Shown one piece after another: positions 8,341-15,600 of a stretch of DNA of 18,817 nucleotides. The stretch comes from JACOVP01 sp035289145 (GTDB lineage Archaea > Nanobdellota > Nanobdellia > SCGC-AAA011-G17 > UBA489), in contig DATDXZ010000045.1 in assembly GCA_035289145.1 (NCBI GenBank), positions 1 to 18,817 of the forward strand, given 5' to 3'. Position 1 is the first letter of the stretch. Every line of letters starts with the position of its first letter. Position numbers and translations under genes: made by a program. The notes beneath the pieces are model-generated. The model saw only the letters and a program-made list of their open reading frames with translations. It was not told where the DNA came from and made no database searches.

Positions 8341-9308
8341 ATGTATTTTTCTTTGCGCCAGGTCATCAAAATATGAAGAAGCAAGATTGCGAGTACAATG
8401 ATAAAAAAGATCAAGGGGTTTTGATGGTAAATGGCGAGAGGATATTCTTTTTCTGATGGAATGTTTTCAACAACATCAAAGAAAGTAACATCTTCGGCAG
8501 GAACACCGCGGTAATTTGCGGAAACAATGAGGTAATAGCGTCCCAAAGGTAATAGTAAGGGTAGATCAAAAGTTTTTTGGAAAGAAAGAGTTGTCTGCGT
8601 TGCTGCGAGTGTTTCATGCTCTTCAAGAACAGGAATGTTTTCTTCATTCTTGATAAGATAAGTAACATCAAGAGAATCTCCGGATAAAGGACTAAAAATA
8701 ATCTCTGCAGAAATATCTTGCGTGGATGAAATGTGCTGATACATTGCTGGAAGAGCTGCTGTGACTTGATAAGGGCCTTGGGAAAAAATATTGACAAGCA
8801 CAGGAAGTTGTTTAAAGACAAAGTTTCCTTCGGCAGAAAGTCTGCCAATGAAGATGCCTGTTTGTGAAGAATCTACTTGGACAGAAATCTTTTTCTCTGC
8901 TCCCGGAGACAAGGTGATGCGAGTCTCGCCCAAACGAAGAATAGGAACATCAGAAGATAAGACAAAAGAGAATGTTTTGTCTCCGCTGCGATTGCGAAAA
9001 AGAAGTTCTAGAATATTTCCGTGGAATTGTTGAAGAGTTATAGTAATTTCTTTGGGGATGACCTCTAGTTCCAGAGAAAGCAAGGATCCTCGACCATGGG
9101 CCCTGGATGCGGCCTCTTCACCCCCTGTTGAGGGGTTTGATCCAAGAATGTTTAGGTTAACAGTTCCGGAGAAAACTTCAGCGCCACTAAGAGGAGAATA
9201 AGATTGGAAAAAAGAATAGGCGAAGAAGCCAAACAGAAGGAGAAATGCTACTAGAGAAAAGAATTGAGGCTGCAAGATGTTTGTCTTTTTTTTCTTGGAA
9301 GAGTTCAT
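8337..9308 (-). CDS. membrane-anchored Ig-like surface protein, DUF916/COG1470-like
   Basis: A 323-aa protein with a lysine-rich N-terminus (NSSKKKKTN), a hydrophobic segment at about residues 17-36, an extracytoplasmic region of about 260 aa, and a second membrane span near the C-terminus ending in a basic tail (TWRKEKYI). The exposed part looks like two beta-sandwiches: the first has FRNRSGDKTFSFVL and LSPGAEKKISVQV, the second YLIKNEENIPVLEE and LLPLGRYYLIVSANY. This resembles the larger proteins at 9708 and 12495. It is the last gene of a three-gene operon; its ATG overlaps the stop of the 9305 gene by 4 bp. A GC-rich 60-bp island (9084-9143) adds a hydrophilic linker after NLNIL. The function is not established; it is probably a structural or scaffold component of the envelope. 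Confidence 0.72.
   Translation of the reverse strand: MNSSKKKKTNILQPQFFSLVAFLLLFGFFAYSFFQSYSPLSGAEVFSGTVNLNILGSNPSTGGEEAASRAHGRGSLLSLELEVIPKEITITLQQFHGNILELLFRNRSGDKTFSFVLSSDVPILRLGETRITLSPGAEKKISVQVDSSQTGIFIGRLSAEGNFVFKQLPVLVNIFSQGPYQVTAALPAMYQHISSTQDISAEIIFSPLSGDSLDVTYLIKNEENIPVLEEHETLAATQTTLSFQKTFDLPLLLPLGRYYLIVSANYRGVPAEDVTFFDVVENIPSEKEYPLAIYHQNPLIFFIIVLAILLLHILMTWRKEKYI
9084..9143 (-). repeat. GC-rich in-frame island with GATCC ends
   Basis: Bases 9090-9138 are about 63% G+C inside an AT-rich gene. The island is bounded by GATCC (9085-9089) and GATCC (9139-9143), 54 bp (18 codons) apart. It contains the hairpin CCCCT-GTTG-AGGGG (9122-9135) and the palindrome GGGCCC (9098-9103). It encodes GSNPSTGGEEAASRAHGRGS, and deleting one repeat unit leaves the smooth reading NLNILGSLLSLELEVIP. 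It is probably a small palindromic insertion tolerated in a linker; a native low-complexity linker is the alternative. Confidence 0.35.
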
Positions 9309-9715
9309 ATTTTTTTCGTCAGGATGGTTAACGTTCCTTCATACTTTTTTTTTGGAGTGTTGGCATTAGTTGCTGCAAAAAGGCGAACAGCTTCTCCTTC
9401 TCCTTTATGTAGGTAAAGAGTTTTGTTCTCTGGAAAGATGAAAGAAATGCCATCAACAATAAGAGCAATCTCAGAATCATAAGAGCCTGCATACAGATAG
9501 ACAGATCTTTGGGCAAGAGATCCAGGTTGAACAGTGCCAAAATGAATGGCATCAGAGTCGAGATTGATGCCCGTATAGTCTCCAACGAAGATGTCTAGAG
9601 GTATGGTTTGCTTTGTCAAAGGATGAAGTGTATAGTAAAAAAGAATAGTTATGCCTATGACTAAGAAGAAGAACACTAAAGAAAGTGTCAGAAAGCGTAG
9701 TGTTGCTTTATGCAT
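9305..9715 (-). CDS. small membrane-anchored beta-sandwich surface protein
   Basis: A 136-aa protein with one N-terminal membrane span (about residues 8-28) and a single small extracytoplasmic beta domain. The stretch LDSDAIHFGTVQPGS followed by a run of short strands resembles the VSFGSLSLGQS and VDFGSGTI motifs in the 13766, 10913 and 11822 proteins, so it probably carries the same domain type in its shortest form. It is the middle gene of the operon: its start overlaps the upstream gene by 8 bp and its stop overlaps the downstream gene by 4 bp, which suggests translational coupling. No catalytic motif is seen. The function is unknown; a minor subunit of a surface assembly is a reasonable guess. 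Confidence 0.68.
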   Translation of the reverse strand: MHKATLRFLTLSLVFFFLVIGITILFYYTLHPLTKQTIPLDIFVGDYTGINLDSDAIHFGTVQPGSLAQRSVYLYAGSYDSEIALIVDGISFIFPENKTLYLHKGEGEAVRLFAATNANTPKKKYEGTLTILTKKI

Positions 9716-10862
9716 CGTCCCGATTCCTCTTATGTATGATCCAGAGAATGAGGTCTATAAGAAGCATGAGGAAAATGACAGCTACTAAGACCATAGTCAA
9801 GGAAAAGGTAACTGGTTTTTTAATCGTTAGAGGACTGCGCAGAACAGTAGTTTTTCCATGATAATAAGCAGTGATCTCCACTTCATATGCTCCTTGTTCT
9901 AAAGTGGTGGCATCAAAGAAAGCAGAAGCAGTTGCTTCTTGCCAGGGTTGGATTTCTAGGGATGGGGTTCGTAATACTTGCTGTAAGGGAATGCCTTCTT
10001 TGAAGAAGGTGAGTCCAACATAGACGTTTTCCAGTTTGTTATTCCATCGGTTCTGTAGATGAACTTCAAACAAAGTTATTTTGCCGGCAAAAATTTCTTT
10101 GGTGTGGTTGGTGATATTTGCATAAAGCGTGCCTATGCGTAATTCTCGAGAAATAGAATCTGTTCTAAGAGAGTCATAATCGACAAAAGCAGTGACAGGA
10201 TAAATGCCTGGTCCGTATTCTGTAGAGTCTATGAGAAGAGTAAAATAATCACTTTGTCTGGAAGGAATGGAAAGCGTTGATGATTGTAATGTGTCAAGGG
10301 GAGTGCCGTCATTATTAAAAAGAGTAAGGGTTGCCGTTGCATATCGAATATCATCAAGTCCATAATTAATGACATTGATTGTAGCAGTGCTAGTTTCTTT
10401 TTCATTGATGTCTATGATCTCTAATTCCACTTCAGCATATTTTCCTGGATAAGGGACCTGAACAACAATCTCTCCTTGAACGGAAACAAGAGCGCCAATG
10501 CCTTTAGTTTCTTTTCCAGTATTAAACAGGCCTTGAACGGCGTTGACAGAAACAATATGCCTTCCAGGTCTTTTAATCTCTCTTGGTAAATTCATGACTA
10601 TATGATACGCCCTGACACTCTGGGGAGGGATGACAAAAAATCCCTCGTCTAGTTTGAAATAAGGAGCAAGATCTCCTCCCAGCTGAAATGTTGCATTAAG
10701 GGGCCTTTCTCCAGAGTTTACGAGATTAAGGGTAAATTCCTTATGAAGGTTTGGTTCAAAAGCTATATCCATGCTTGATGGAGAAATACCTATAGCAGAC
10801 AGAGAAGGCAGGAAAAAAAGAAATACCATAGCAACTAAGAGAGAGAATACCTCTTTTTTCAT
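9708..10862 (-). CDS. COG1470/DUF916-like surface protein with C-terminal membrane anchor
   Basis: A 384-aa protein: signal peptide (residues 1-22, ending PSLSA), an extracytoplasmic region of about 325 aa, then a membrane span (MVLVAVIFLMLLIDLILW) with a charged cytoplasmic tail. The first domain reads LVNSGERPLNATFQLGGDLA, then VIPPQSVRAYHIVMNLP and RPGRHIVSVNAV, typical of NEW1/DUF916-like Ig folds. Two or three more Ig-like repeats follow, including VQVPYPGKYAEVELEI. It is a paralogue of the 12495 protein; both have GDLAPY and IGAL..V at matching places. It is the first gene of the three-gene operon 10862-8337. The topology is the same as that of bacterial WxL-interacting proteins, which would suit a membrane-bound scaffold that holds other surface proteins, but no sequence proof is available. 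Confidence 0.75.
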   Translation of the reverse strand: MKKEVFSLLVAMVFLFFLPSLSAIGISPSSMDIAFEPNLHKEFTLNLVNSGERPLNATFQLGGDLAPYFKLDEGFFVIPPQSVRAYHIVMNLPREIKRPGRHIVSVNAVQGLFNTGKETKGIGALVSVQGEIVVQVPYPGKYAEVELEIIDINEKETSTATINVINYGLDDIRYATATLTLFNNDGTPLDTLQSSTLSIPSRQSDYFTLLIDSTEYGPGIYPVTAFVDYDSLRTDSISRELRIGTLYANITNHTKEIFAGKITLFEVHLQNRWNNKLENVYVGLTFFKEGIPLQQVLRTPSLEIQPWQEATASAFFDATTLEQGAYEVEITAYYHGKTTVLRSPLTIKKPVTFSLTMVLVAVIFLMLLIDLILWIIHKRNRDDA

Positions 10863-10884
10863 TGGTGATTAAGAAATTTCTCTT

Positions 10885-10892
10885 ATTTTAAA
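10885..10892 (-). promoter_or_regulatory. TATA box of the three-gene surface operon
   Basis: Reading the minus strand, TTTAAAAT is centred about 26 nt before the ATG at 10862, which suggests a leaderless mRNA covering the 384, 136 and 323-aa genes. Confidence 0.45.
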
Positions 10893-10912
10893 GATGTCGG
10901 TTGAAAAAACAA

Positions 10913-11551
10913 TCAATTTTGCTCAGCATGTACTTGAAAGCCGCTGTCTGTTTTTAATCCAGTAGCAGCATCAGAAGGAATATCAATAAAGATGCTAATA
11001 TTGAGAGTATCTGCTGTATCTCCATACGTCAAATTGTTGCAGATTTGTTGATCAGTAGTGCTGAATGAAAGGAGGGTAGCATTATTCGTAATGTTGAGTC
11101 CGTCAAAACCGCCGCAGCCTTCGTCTGCTCCGACATGTGATCCAACAAAATAATAGCCGGGATTAGTTCCGCCAATAAAGCTGGACGCAGTGTTGCTGCT
11201 GTTCACAGAAATGTCCACATCAACATTACCATCATTTCTCACTTGGAACGGTCCGGGATTGGAAAATCCATTCGGATTGCTGCCTCCGCCCCAATCAATA
11301 TCTGAAGTATTGAGCGAAGTATTAATGCCTCCTGTAAATATAGTGCCGCTACCAAAATCAACATTCTCAACTATTAAATTAATATCCACGGTGGATTGAA
11401 TAGTGACATTCACAACGCCAGTATCAAATGTTGCAAATCCCGCGAGCGCAGAATTAGTTCCTAGTTTTTCGAGAATGATAATAATGCTTCCAAAAGTTAC
11501 TAGTAATGCAATGATGAGAAGCACCAAGAGTGTTTGATCTGTGATTCTCAA
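10913..11551 (-). CDS. single-span surface protein, paralogue of the 11822 gene
   Basis: A 212-aa protein with an N-terminal hydrophobic segment (about residues 8-28, followed by LEKLGTNSALAGFATFDTG) and an exposed beta-rich domain. The domain has VNVTIQSTVDINLIVENVDF, then GPFQVRNDGNVDVDISVNSS, FIGGTNPGYYFVGSH and a closing IFIDIPSDAATGLKTDSGF. Several N-x-S/T sequons suggest heavy N-glycosylation, and three cysteines could form a disulfide. It shares long near-identical DNA blocks with the 11822 gene at an offset of 900 bp. It is the second gene of a two-gene operon, overlapping the stop of the 11548 gene by 4 bp (ATGA type). No class III signal peptide was found, so it is not a standard archaeal type IV pilin. 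It is probably an abundant surface subunit; the function is unknown. Confidence 0.75.
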   Translation of the reverse strand: MRITDQTLLVLLIIALLVTFGSIIIILEKLGTNSALAGFATFDTGVVNVTIQSTVDINLIVENVDFGSGTIFTGGINTSLNTSDIDWGGGSNPNGFSNPGPFQVRNDGNVDVDISVNSSNTASSFIGGTNPGYYFVGSHVGADEGCGGFDGLNITNNATLLSFSTTDQQICNNLTYGDTADTLNISIFIDIPSDAATGLKTDSGFQVHAEQN

Positions 11552-11772
11552 TCTAAAACACCTTCATGGCTGGTATTTTCTGAAAGAGGAGATGTCTGAA
11601 TTGGCAAAATGACTAAGGAAATTTTTGCTCCTTCTTGATAATTGTCTATGACTTGCGGTTCTTGCTTTTCATCAATGGTATGCATAATCGCCCAAGTGCC
11701 AAAGAGTGAGGTAAGAATAATGACGACCAGTGCGAGAGCTAAAGCTTCCCTCTCAACTTCTTTTTTTAACAT
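11548..11772 (-). CDS. small single-span membrane protein
   Basis: A 74-aa protein with a charged N-terminus (LKKEVERE), a membrane span (about residues 10-30) and a short acidic, polar C-terminal tail of about 40 residues. It is first in an operon with the 212-aa surface protein, which it overlaps by 4 bp. A good TATA-like box (TTTATATAA) lies about 26 nt before the ATG and fixes the start. There is no recognisable domain. Given its tight coupling it may help insert, anchor or assemble the 212-aa protein. It is too short to judge further. Confidence 0.65.
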   Translation of the reverse strand: MLKKEVEREALALALVVIILTSLFGTWAIMHTIDEKQEPQVIDNYQEGAKISLVILPIQTSPLSENTSHEGVLD

Positions 11773-11793
11773 GATTGGTTTAATGAATAGCGA

Positions 11794-11802
11794 TTATATA
11801 AA
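11794..11802 (-). promoter_or_regulatory. TATA box of the 74/212-aa operon
   Basis: Reading the minus strand, TTTATATAA is centred about 26 nt before the ATG at 11772. It is one of the best TATA matches in the window, and the mRNA should be leaderless. Confidence 0.6.
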
Positions 11803-11821
11803 GATTTCCATTTGCAAGGGT

Positions 11822-12457
11822 TTAGACAGTTCTCTCAGCATGTACTTGAAAGCCGCTGTCTGTTTTTAATCCAGTAGCAGCATCTGAAGGGATGTCAACA
11901 AAAATACTGATATTCAAAGTGTCTGCAGCATCGCCAAAAGTCAAGTTTTGGCAGATTTCTAAGGTGCTGGAGCTGAATCCTCGAGGAGTTGCATTATTAG
12001 TCATATTCGCAACACAGCCATCATCAGTGCCGACAGGACTTGCGACGAAATAATAGCCGGGATTAGTTCCGCCAATAAAGCTGGACGCAGTGTTGCTGCT
12101 GTTCACAGAAATATTCACATCAACATTACCATCATTTCTCACTTGGAAAGGTCCCGGATCGGAGAATCCGTTAGGATTGTTTCCTCCACCCCACGCAGTA
12201 TCTGAAGTATTCAAGGAAGTATTCAATCCAATAGTATTGATGGTGCCGGAGCCAAAGTCTACATTGTCAACAGCGAGATTAATATCCACGGTGGATTGAA
12301 TAGTGACATTCACAACGCCAGTATCAAATGTTGCAAATCCCGTGAGCGCAGAATTAGTTCCTAGTTTTTCGAGAAGTGTGATAAAGCTGCCTAAAACTGT
12401 GACAATGGTCAGGCAGAGCAAAAAGGCTACTGTTTTTTGTGAAATGTGCATAGGCAT
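11822..12457 (-). CDS. single-span surface protein, near-duplicate of the 10913 gene
   Basis: A 211-aa protein if started at the ATG at 12457. Longer readings from 12580 would overlap the upstream gene by 86 bp and add a sequence that lacks a counterpart in the paralogue. The TATA-like box at 12481-12489 lies about 28 nt before 12457. The layout matches the 10913 protein: hydrophobic segment, LEKLGTNSALTGFATFDTG, then a beta-rich, sequon-rich domain with GPFQVRNDGNVDVNISVNSS and IPSDAATGLKTDSGF. Middle regions differ (SPVGTDDGCVANMTNNATP), but three DNA blocks are identical or nearly so. It has its own promoter and forms a single-gene unit. I infer a duplicated surface subunit whose variable patches may be exposed. 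Confidence 0.75.
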   Translation of the reverse strand: MPMHISQKTVAFLLCLTIVTVLGSFITLLEKLGTNSALTGFATFDTGVVNVTIQSTVDINLAVDNVDFGSGTINTIGLNTSLNTSDTAWGGGNNPNGFSDPGPFQVRNDGNVDVNISVNSSNTASSFIGGTNPGYYFVASPVGTDDGCVANMTNNATPRGFSSSTLEICQNLTFGDAADTLNISIFVDIPSDAATGLKTDSGFQVHAERTV

Positions 12458-12480
12458 CTCTAGAAAAAGAAAGTTACTAG

Positions 12481-12489
12481 TATAAAAAA
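12481..12489 (-). promoter_or_regulatory. TATA box of the 11822 gene
   Basis: Reading the minus strand, TTTTTTATA is centred about 28 nt before the ATG at 12457. It lies just outside the 3' end of the upstream gene (stop at 12495), which makes 12457 the likely start. Confidence 0.5.
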
Positions 12490-12494
12490 CTTCC

Positions 12495-13766
12495 TTAGCT
12501 TCTTTTTCTAGCATTTCTCCAAGCAGTTTTTTGTCGTCCACGCAAGCGAAGGAAAGAAAATAAAATGATGTTGGCTGCAATTAGGAGGAAAAGATAAAGA
12601 AAAAGAGATGAGGTGGAAAGAGAATAGTTGCCGTGAGTTGGTCCGAAAGAAACAGTCTTTCCAGTCAAGGAGTTTAAGGGAGTAAATGCAGCGGAAATTC
12701 CATTCTCTGTCATGAGAATATAAAAAGGTCTTTCTAGTGTTGTCTCTCCAACAGTTAGAGTGAGGATGCCCTTATAGCGGCCGACAGGAGTGTTCTCTAG
12801 ATTCCAAGAATAAGAGATTTCTTGTTGTTGACGAGATGCAACAGAAAGAGTTTGCGAGTGGGGGGAAAAAACTGTACGTCCTTCTTCGTTCCGCAGGATC
12901 AATTGAGTGGTGACAGAAGTGTCTTCATCGCCGGCGTTAAAAAGAGTTGCAACGAGACGTGCTTGTGAGCTAAATACAAAATCCTCAACGCGAAGATCAA
13001 TCATATCCACTGTGAAGGAGCCTACAGAAAAGTCAGTTTCAAGTTCCTGCTTTCTATTGCCGTAAAAAAAAGTGACAATCGCATGATATTCTCCATAGAA
13101 AACGTGAGGATCCCAATGAAGAACAAAGTCTCTCCTTTTATGGGGTGCTAACAGAGGAAGTTTCTCCGATGAAAGTGTTGTGACAGATTTGCCATCAGGA
13201 GTGGAGAGAGCAACCTGCACGCGAACAGAACTAAGATAGGCATCGCCGACATTTTTCACCTGAGCTAAAAAATCTACTGGGGCATAAGGGGGGATAGGAG
13301 GAATATAAAACGATGCTTCAAGAGTTCTTCCAGTATAAGGAACGGAAACTTGGACAACAGACCCGACGCTGGTAAGTGCTCCGATGCGCACATCGCCGGG
13401 ATTTCCAGTGTGGTGACCTGGTAGTGTTTCTCGTAAAATAATCATACCTGCAATTTCTCCAGGTTCAGAAAATTTCTCTGGAAGATGCACAGTATAAGGA
13501 ACAACAAGAGATGTTCCGGGGAGAAGTGTTGCGCTGTGTTTGGAGAGAGTAAGATAAGGAGCAAGATCACCAGTAGTTTCCAAAGAAAGAGACAATGTTC
13601 TCTCTTCGCTATTGATCACTGTCAGCTCTTTGGTAATCTGTAAGTTGGGGAAAAAATCGAGAAGCGTTTTGCCTGGAGTGACGCCGAGAGCAGAGGAGAC
13701 TACAGGAAAGAACAAGAAAAGAAAGAAAAGCAGGAGAGACAGTCGTTGAAGCATGTGCGGTCGCAT
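12495..13766 (-). CDS. COG1470/DUF916-like surface protein with C-terminal membrane anchor
   Basis: A 423-aa protein: signal peptide (residues 1-26, ending VVSSA), an extracytoplasmic part of about 360 aa built from several Ig-like beta-sandwiches, a membrane span (SLFLYLFLLIAANIILFSF) and a strongly basic tail (RLRGRQKTAWRNARKRS). The first domain parallels the 9708 protein (ELTVINSEERTLSLSLE, TGDLAPY, LLPGTSLVVPYTVHLP). The second starts at QVSVPYTGRTLEASFYI with VKNVGDAYLSSVRVQVA, and the third has ATLFNAGDEDTSVTTQLIL. The start overlaps the TAA of the 454-aa gene by one base (TAATG), so the two are translationally coupled. It probably acts as a membrane-bound partner for the co-transcribed surface protein. 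No enzymatic motif is seen. Confidence 0.75.
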   Translation of the reverse strand: MRPHMLQRLSLLLFFLFLFFPVVSSALGVTPGKTLLDFFPNLQITKELTVINSEERTLSLSLETTGDLAPYLTLSKHSATLLPGTSLVVPYTVHLPEKFSEPGEIAGMIILRETLPGHHTGNPGDVRIGALTSVGSVVQVSVPYTGRTLEASFYIPPIPPYAPVDFLAQVKNVGDAYLSSVRVQVALSTPDGKSVTTLSSEKLPLLAPHKRRDFVLHWDPHVFYGEYHAIVTFFYGNRKQELETDFSVGSFTVDMIDLRVEDFVFSSQARLVATLFNAGDEDTSVTTQLILRNEEGRTVFSPHSQTLSVASRQQQEISYSWNLENTPVGRYKGILTLTVGETTLERPFYILMTENGISAAFTPLNSLTGKTVSFGPTHGNYSLSTSSLFLYLFLLIAANIILFSFLRLRGRQKTAWRNARKRS

Positions 13767-15130
13767 TAGAAAGGACTCCTATAATATCCTATAAATTCAA
13801 GAGTGGATTCTTTATAGCCTGGTGATTCATCAGCAGGGATAGTAACATTAATATCAACAACTCCTCTGTTTTGATTTGCATCAGCAGTATGATTCAGTCC
13901 TTTGAACACTGTAAGGTTTTCTGTTCTAGGTACTTGGGTGAATAGGGTGATGGAGCTGCTCCAGTTAAATGCTCCTCCCTCCGAAGCATTGGATCCTTTG
14001 AACAGGTAATTACTCGTCGGTGCAGGAGCAGAGATAAACAAAGAGCTAGTGCTGTTTTCAGAGAGATTAAGTTCAATGTCTGCGTTGCCTCGGTTAACAA
14101 GAATAAACGAGCAAGGATCTGGTTCTCCGCTAGTGCATTCAGAAGATTGCGCAGATTGTCCCAGGGAAAGGCTGCCGAAAGAAACATAGCTGTTATTCAA
14201 AGTGATATCCACCAAAACACTAACATTTAAAGTAAAAGCTGGTGAAGCCCAGTTGCTGTCATTCATACCGTCAGTGGCTAGCGCAGTCCAATTATAGTAA
14301 TAACCATCATCGATGAAATATTGAAGTTCTGCTGCAGGAATGGTGCTGTTGGTGCTTACATTGATAATTCTGTCATCACTGCCATCAGGGCAGCTGCCGC
14401 CTGCAAGAGCATAACAGGTAATATTGAGTACATAGGTAACAGCATCTCCATCTGCATCAGTGACACTGCTCCAAACAAAAGTGGGGGTCCTGTTTAGGGT
14501 TTCATTCTGATCTGGAGGATCCAATAATGTCGGCGAAGGTGGTGCGGTGTTGGGAATACTTAAGTTACAGCAGATCTGAAGTGCATAAGACGCGCAGGGG
14601 CCTATATGGGCGTCAGTTTCATTATTGTTGGTCAGATTGCTTGAGGCAATGCTGGCGAGACAAGTATAGTCTGACGGACAAGAAGTGAGAAAGTAATCGC
14701 AAGCAACACTGCCAGAGGCAGCTCCTAGACATACAGAATAGTTATAGACTGCTTGCGGCCCAGTATAGTTTGCTACTTGAACATGTGCACTCGTTTCATT
14801 CTCTAAGTCTAAAAAAGCAGCACCGTTAGCGCAATCCATAAGGAAAGTGGTGCTATTTGCAGCACCAGTGCTATTAGCATCGCAACATAAGCTGTTATCA
14901 TAAGTTATAAAAGAAAGATTTTGTGAATGTGAATTCGTTGCTCCGCCGGTATCGTTTTGTGCGTAGAGCAAAGAAGTAGCAGTGCAGCCGGTAGTAAAAG
15001 AACAAGTGAAAGGGTCAGCCTCAGCGGCAAGAGTAGACAAAAGAAGAATAAGCAGTAAGAGGGGAAGAAAGAGATATTCAAGAAGAGAACCATAGCCCGT
15101 TCGATCTTCTTTTTGCATAAACTTCACCAC
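13766..15130 (-). CDS. large Cys-rich, sequon-rich surface protein with Fn3-like and terminal beta domain
   Basis: A 454-aa protein. Residues 16-36 form a signal or anchor segment (LLEYLFLPLLLLILLLSTLA). Residues about 38-195 are Cys-rich, with more than ten cysteines including CC pairs, and full of N-x-S/T sequons. Residues about 200-310 look like a fibronectin-type Ig domain (PSPTLLDPPDQNETLNRTPT, DADGDAVTYVLNI, YYNWTALATDG). The C-terminal 150 residues repeat the domain of the 10913 and 11822 proteins (VSFGSLSLGQS, FILVNRGNADIELNLSENS, VDINVTIPADESPG). The start is taken as a GTG at 15130, 24 nt from the TATA-like box; an ATG four codons downstream (15118), preceded by GGTGA, is a good alternative. 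It is first in the operon with the 12495 gene and is probably a large glycosylated adhesin or surface component. Confidence 0.73.
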   Translation of the reverse strand: MVKFMQKEDRTGYGSLLEYLFLPLLLLILLLSTLAAEADPFTCSFTTGCTATSLLYAQNDTGGATNSHSQNLSFITYDNSLCCDANSTGAANSTTFLMDCANGAAFLDLENETSAHVQVANYTGPQAVYNYSVCLGAASGSVACDYFLTSCPSDYTCLASIASSNLTNNNETDAHIGPCASYALQICCNLSIPNTAPPSPTLLDPPDQNETLNRTPTFVWSSVTDADGDAVTYVLNITCYALAGGSCPDGSDDRIINVSTNSTIPAAELQYFIDDGYYYNWTALATDGMNDSNWASPAFTLNVSVLVDITLNNSYVSFGSLSLGQSAQSSECTSGEPDPCSFILVNRGNADIELNLSENSTSSLFISAPAPTSNYLFKGSNASEGGAFNWSSSITLFTQVPRTENLTVFKGLNHTADANQNRGVVDINVTIPADESPGYKESTLEFIGYYRSPF

Positions 15131-15150
15131 AAGGTAGAAAAAAAGAATCC

Positions 15151-15157
15151 TTATAAC
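15151..15157 (-). promoter_or_regulatory. TATA box of the 454/423-aa operon
   Basis: Reading the minus strand, GTTATAA is centred about 24 nt before the GTG at 15130 and about 36 nt before the alternative ATG at 15118. Confidence 0.45.
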
Positions 15158-15181
15158 CTTTGTGGTGATAAGGAGAAAAAG

Positions 15182-15472
15182 TTATCCTCTTGGCTGTTGC
15201 AAACAAGCTATATCAATCACTTGTCTGGTGACATTCTCAAGGTAGATATTTGCAACTTGGCAGTTGTCTGTCTGCTGGAACAGGGAAACAATGGTTTGTT
15301 GTAGCCCATAATTCATGCCTTGTTGCGCAATTTGTTGAAGCTGAATTTGTCGGTTAGCTTGTATTTTTCCCAAGAGAATATAGCTGATGGCGCCGACAAG
15401 CGCTACTGCCAAAATGAGAATGGCAATGAGAGCAAAATGGCGTTTGAAAAAACTTGTTTTTTCAGTATTCAT
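15182..15472 (-). CDS. small single-span membrane protein with conserved Cys pair
   Basis: A 96-aa protein started at the ATG at 15472 (MNTEKTSFFKRHFALIAILI). A longer reading from 15568 runs through the promoter. The N-terminus is cytoplasmic and basic, followed by a span at about residues 13-34, a helical segment (QANRQIQLQQIAQQG), and a C-terminal region with two cysteines (DNCQVANIYLENVTRQVIDI, then ACLQQ). Short proteins with this helix-then-Cys pattern are, in my recollection, common in DPANN genomes, but I cannot name a family. The transcript has a leader of about 25 nt with an AGGGGG Shine-Dalgarno-like site, unlike the leaderless neighbours. It lies at the head of the surface-protein block, 51 bp before the next gene. 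The function is unknown. Confidence 0.65.
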   Translation of the reverse strand: MNTEKTSFFKRHFALIAILILAVALVGAISYILLGKIQANRQIQLQQIAQQGMNYGLQQTIVSLFQQTDNCQVANIYLENVTRQVIDIACLQQPRG

Positions 15473-15515
15473 ATTATTTCCCCCTTTGGTTTGAAATAAA
15501 GATAATGGATGGGGG

Positions 15516-15527
15516 GTATTTATATAC
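15516..15527 (-). promoter_or_regulatory. TATA box of the 15182 gene
   Basis: Reading the minus strand, GTATATAAATAC is a strong archaeal TATA match centred about 50 nt before the ATG at 15472. This leaves a leader of about 25 nt that carries AGGGGG a few bases before the start. Confidence 0.55.
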
Positions 15528-15600
15528 TTTTCTCTGGCATTTGTAACATTAACGAGTCTTAGGGGCAAGAGAAATTAAATCACACCTCAAAATAACAATA

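Noticed and set aside
9084..9105. cloning-vector polylinker (GGATCC, CCATGG and GGGCCC close together)
   Set aside because: The frame stays open, the flanks are native, and the rest of the island is not vector-like. Chance clustering in a GC-rich palindrome is simpler.
10913..12457. archaeal type IV pilins
   Set aside because: There is no class III signal peptide (charged residue plus Gly before the hydrophobic stretch) and no pilus ATPase or TadC-like gene nearby.
11822..12580. long 252-aa form of the surface protein started at 12580
   Set aside because: It would overlap the upstream gene by 86 bp, its extra 41 residues have no counterpart in the paralogue, and the TATA-like box points to 12457.
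15182..15568. 128-aa form of the small membrane protein started at 15568
   Set aside because: The added residues are encoded by the TATA box and leader; the ATG at 15472 has a ribosome-binding site and precedes the membrane span normally.
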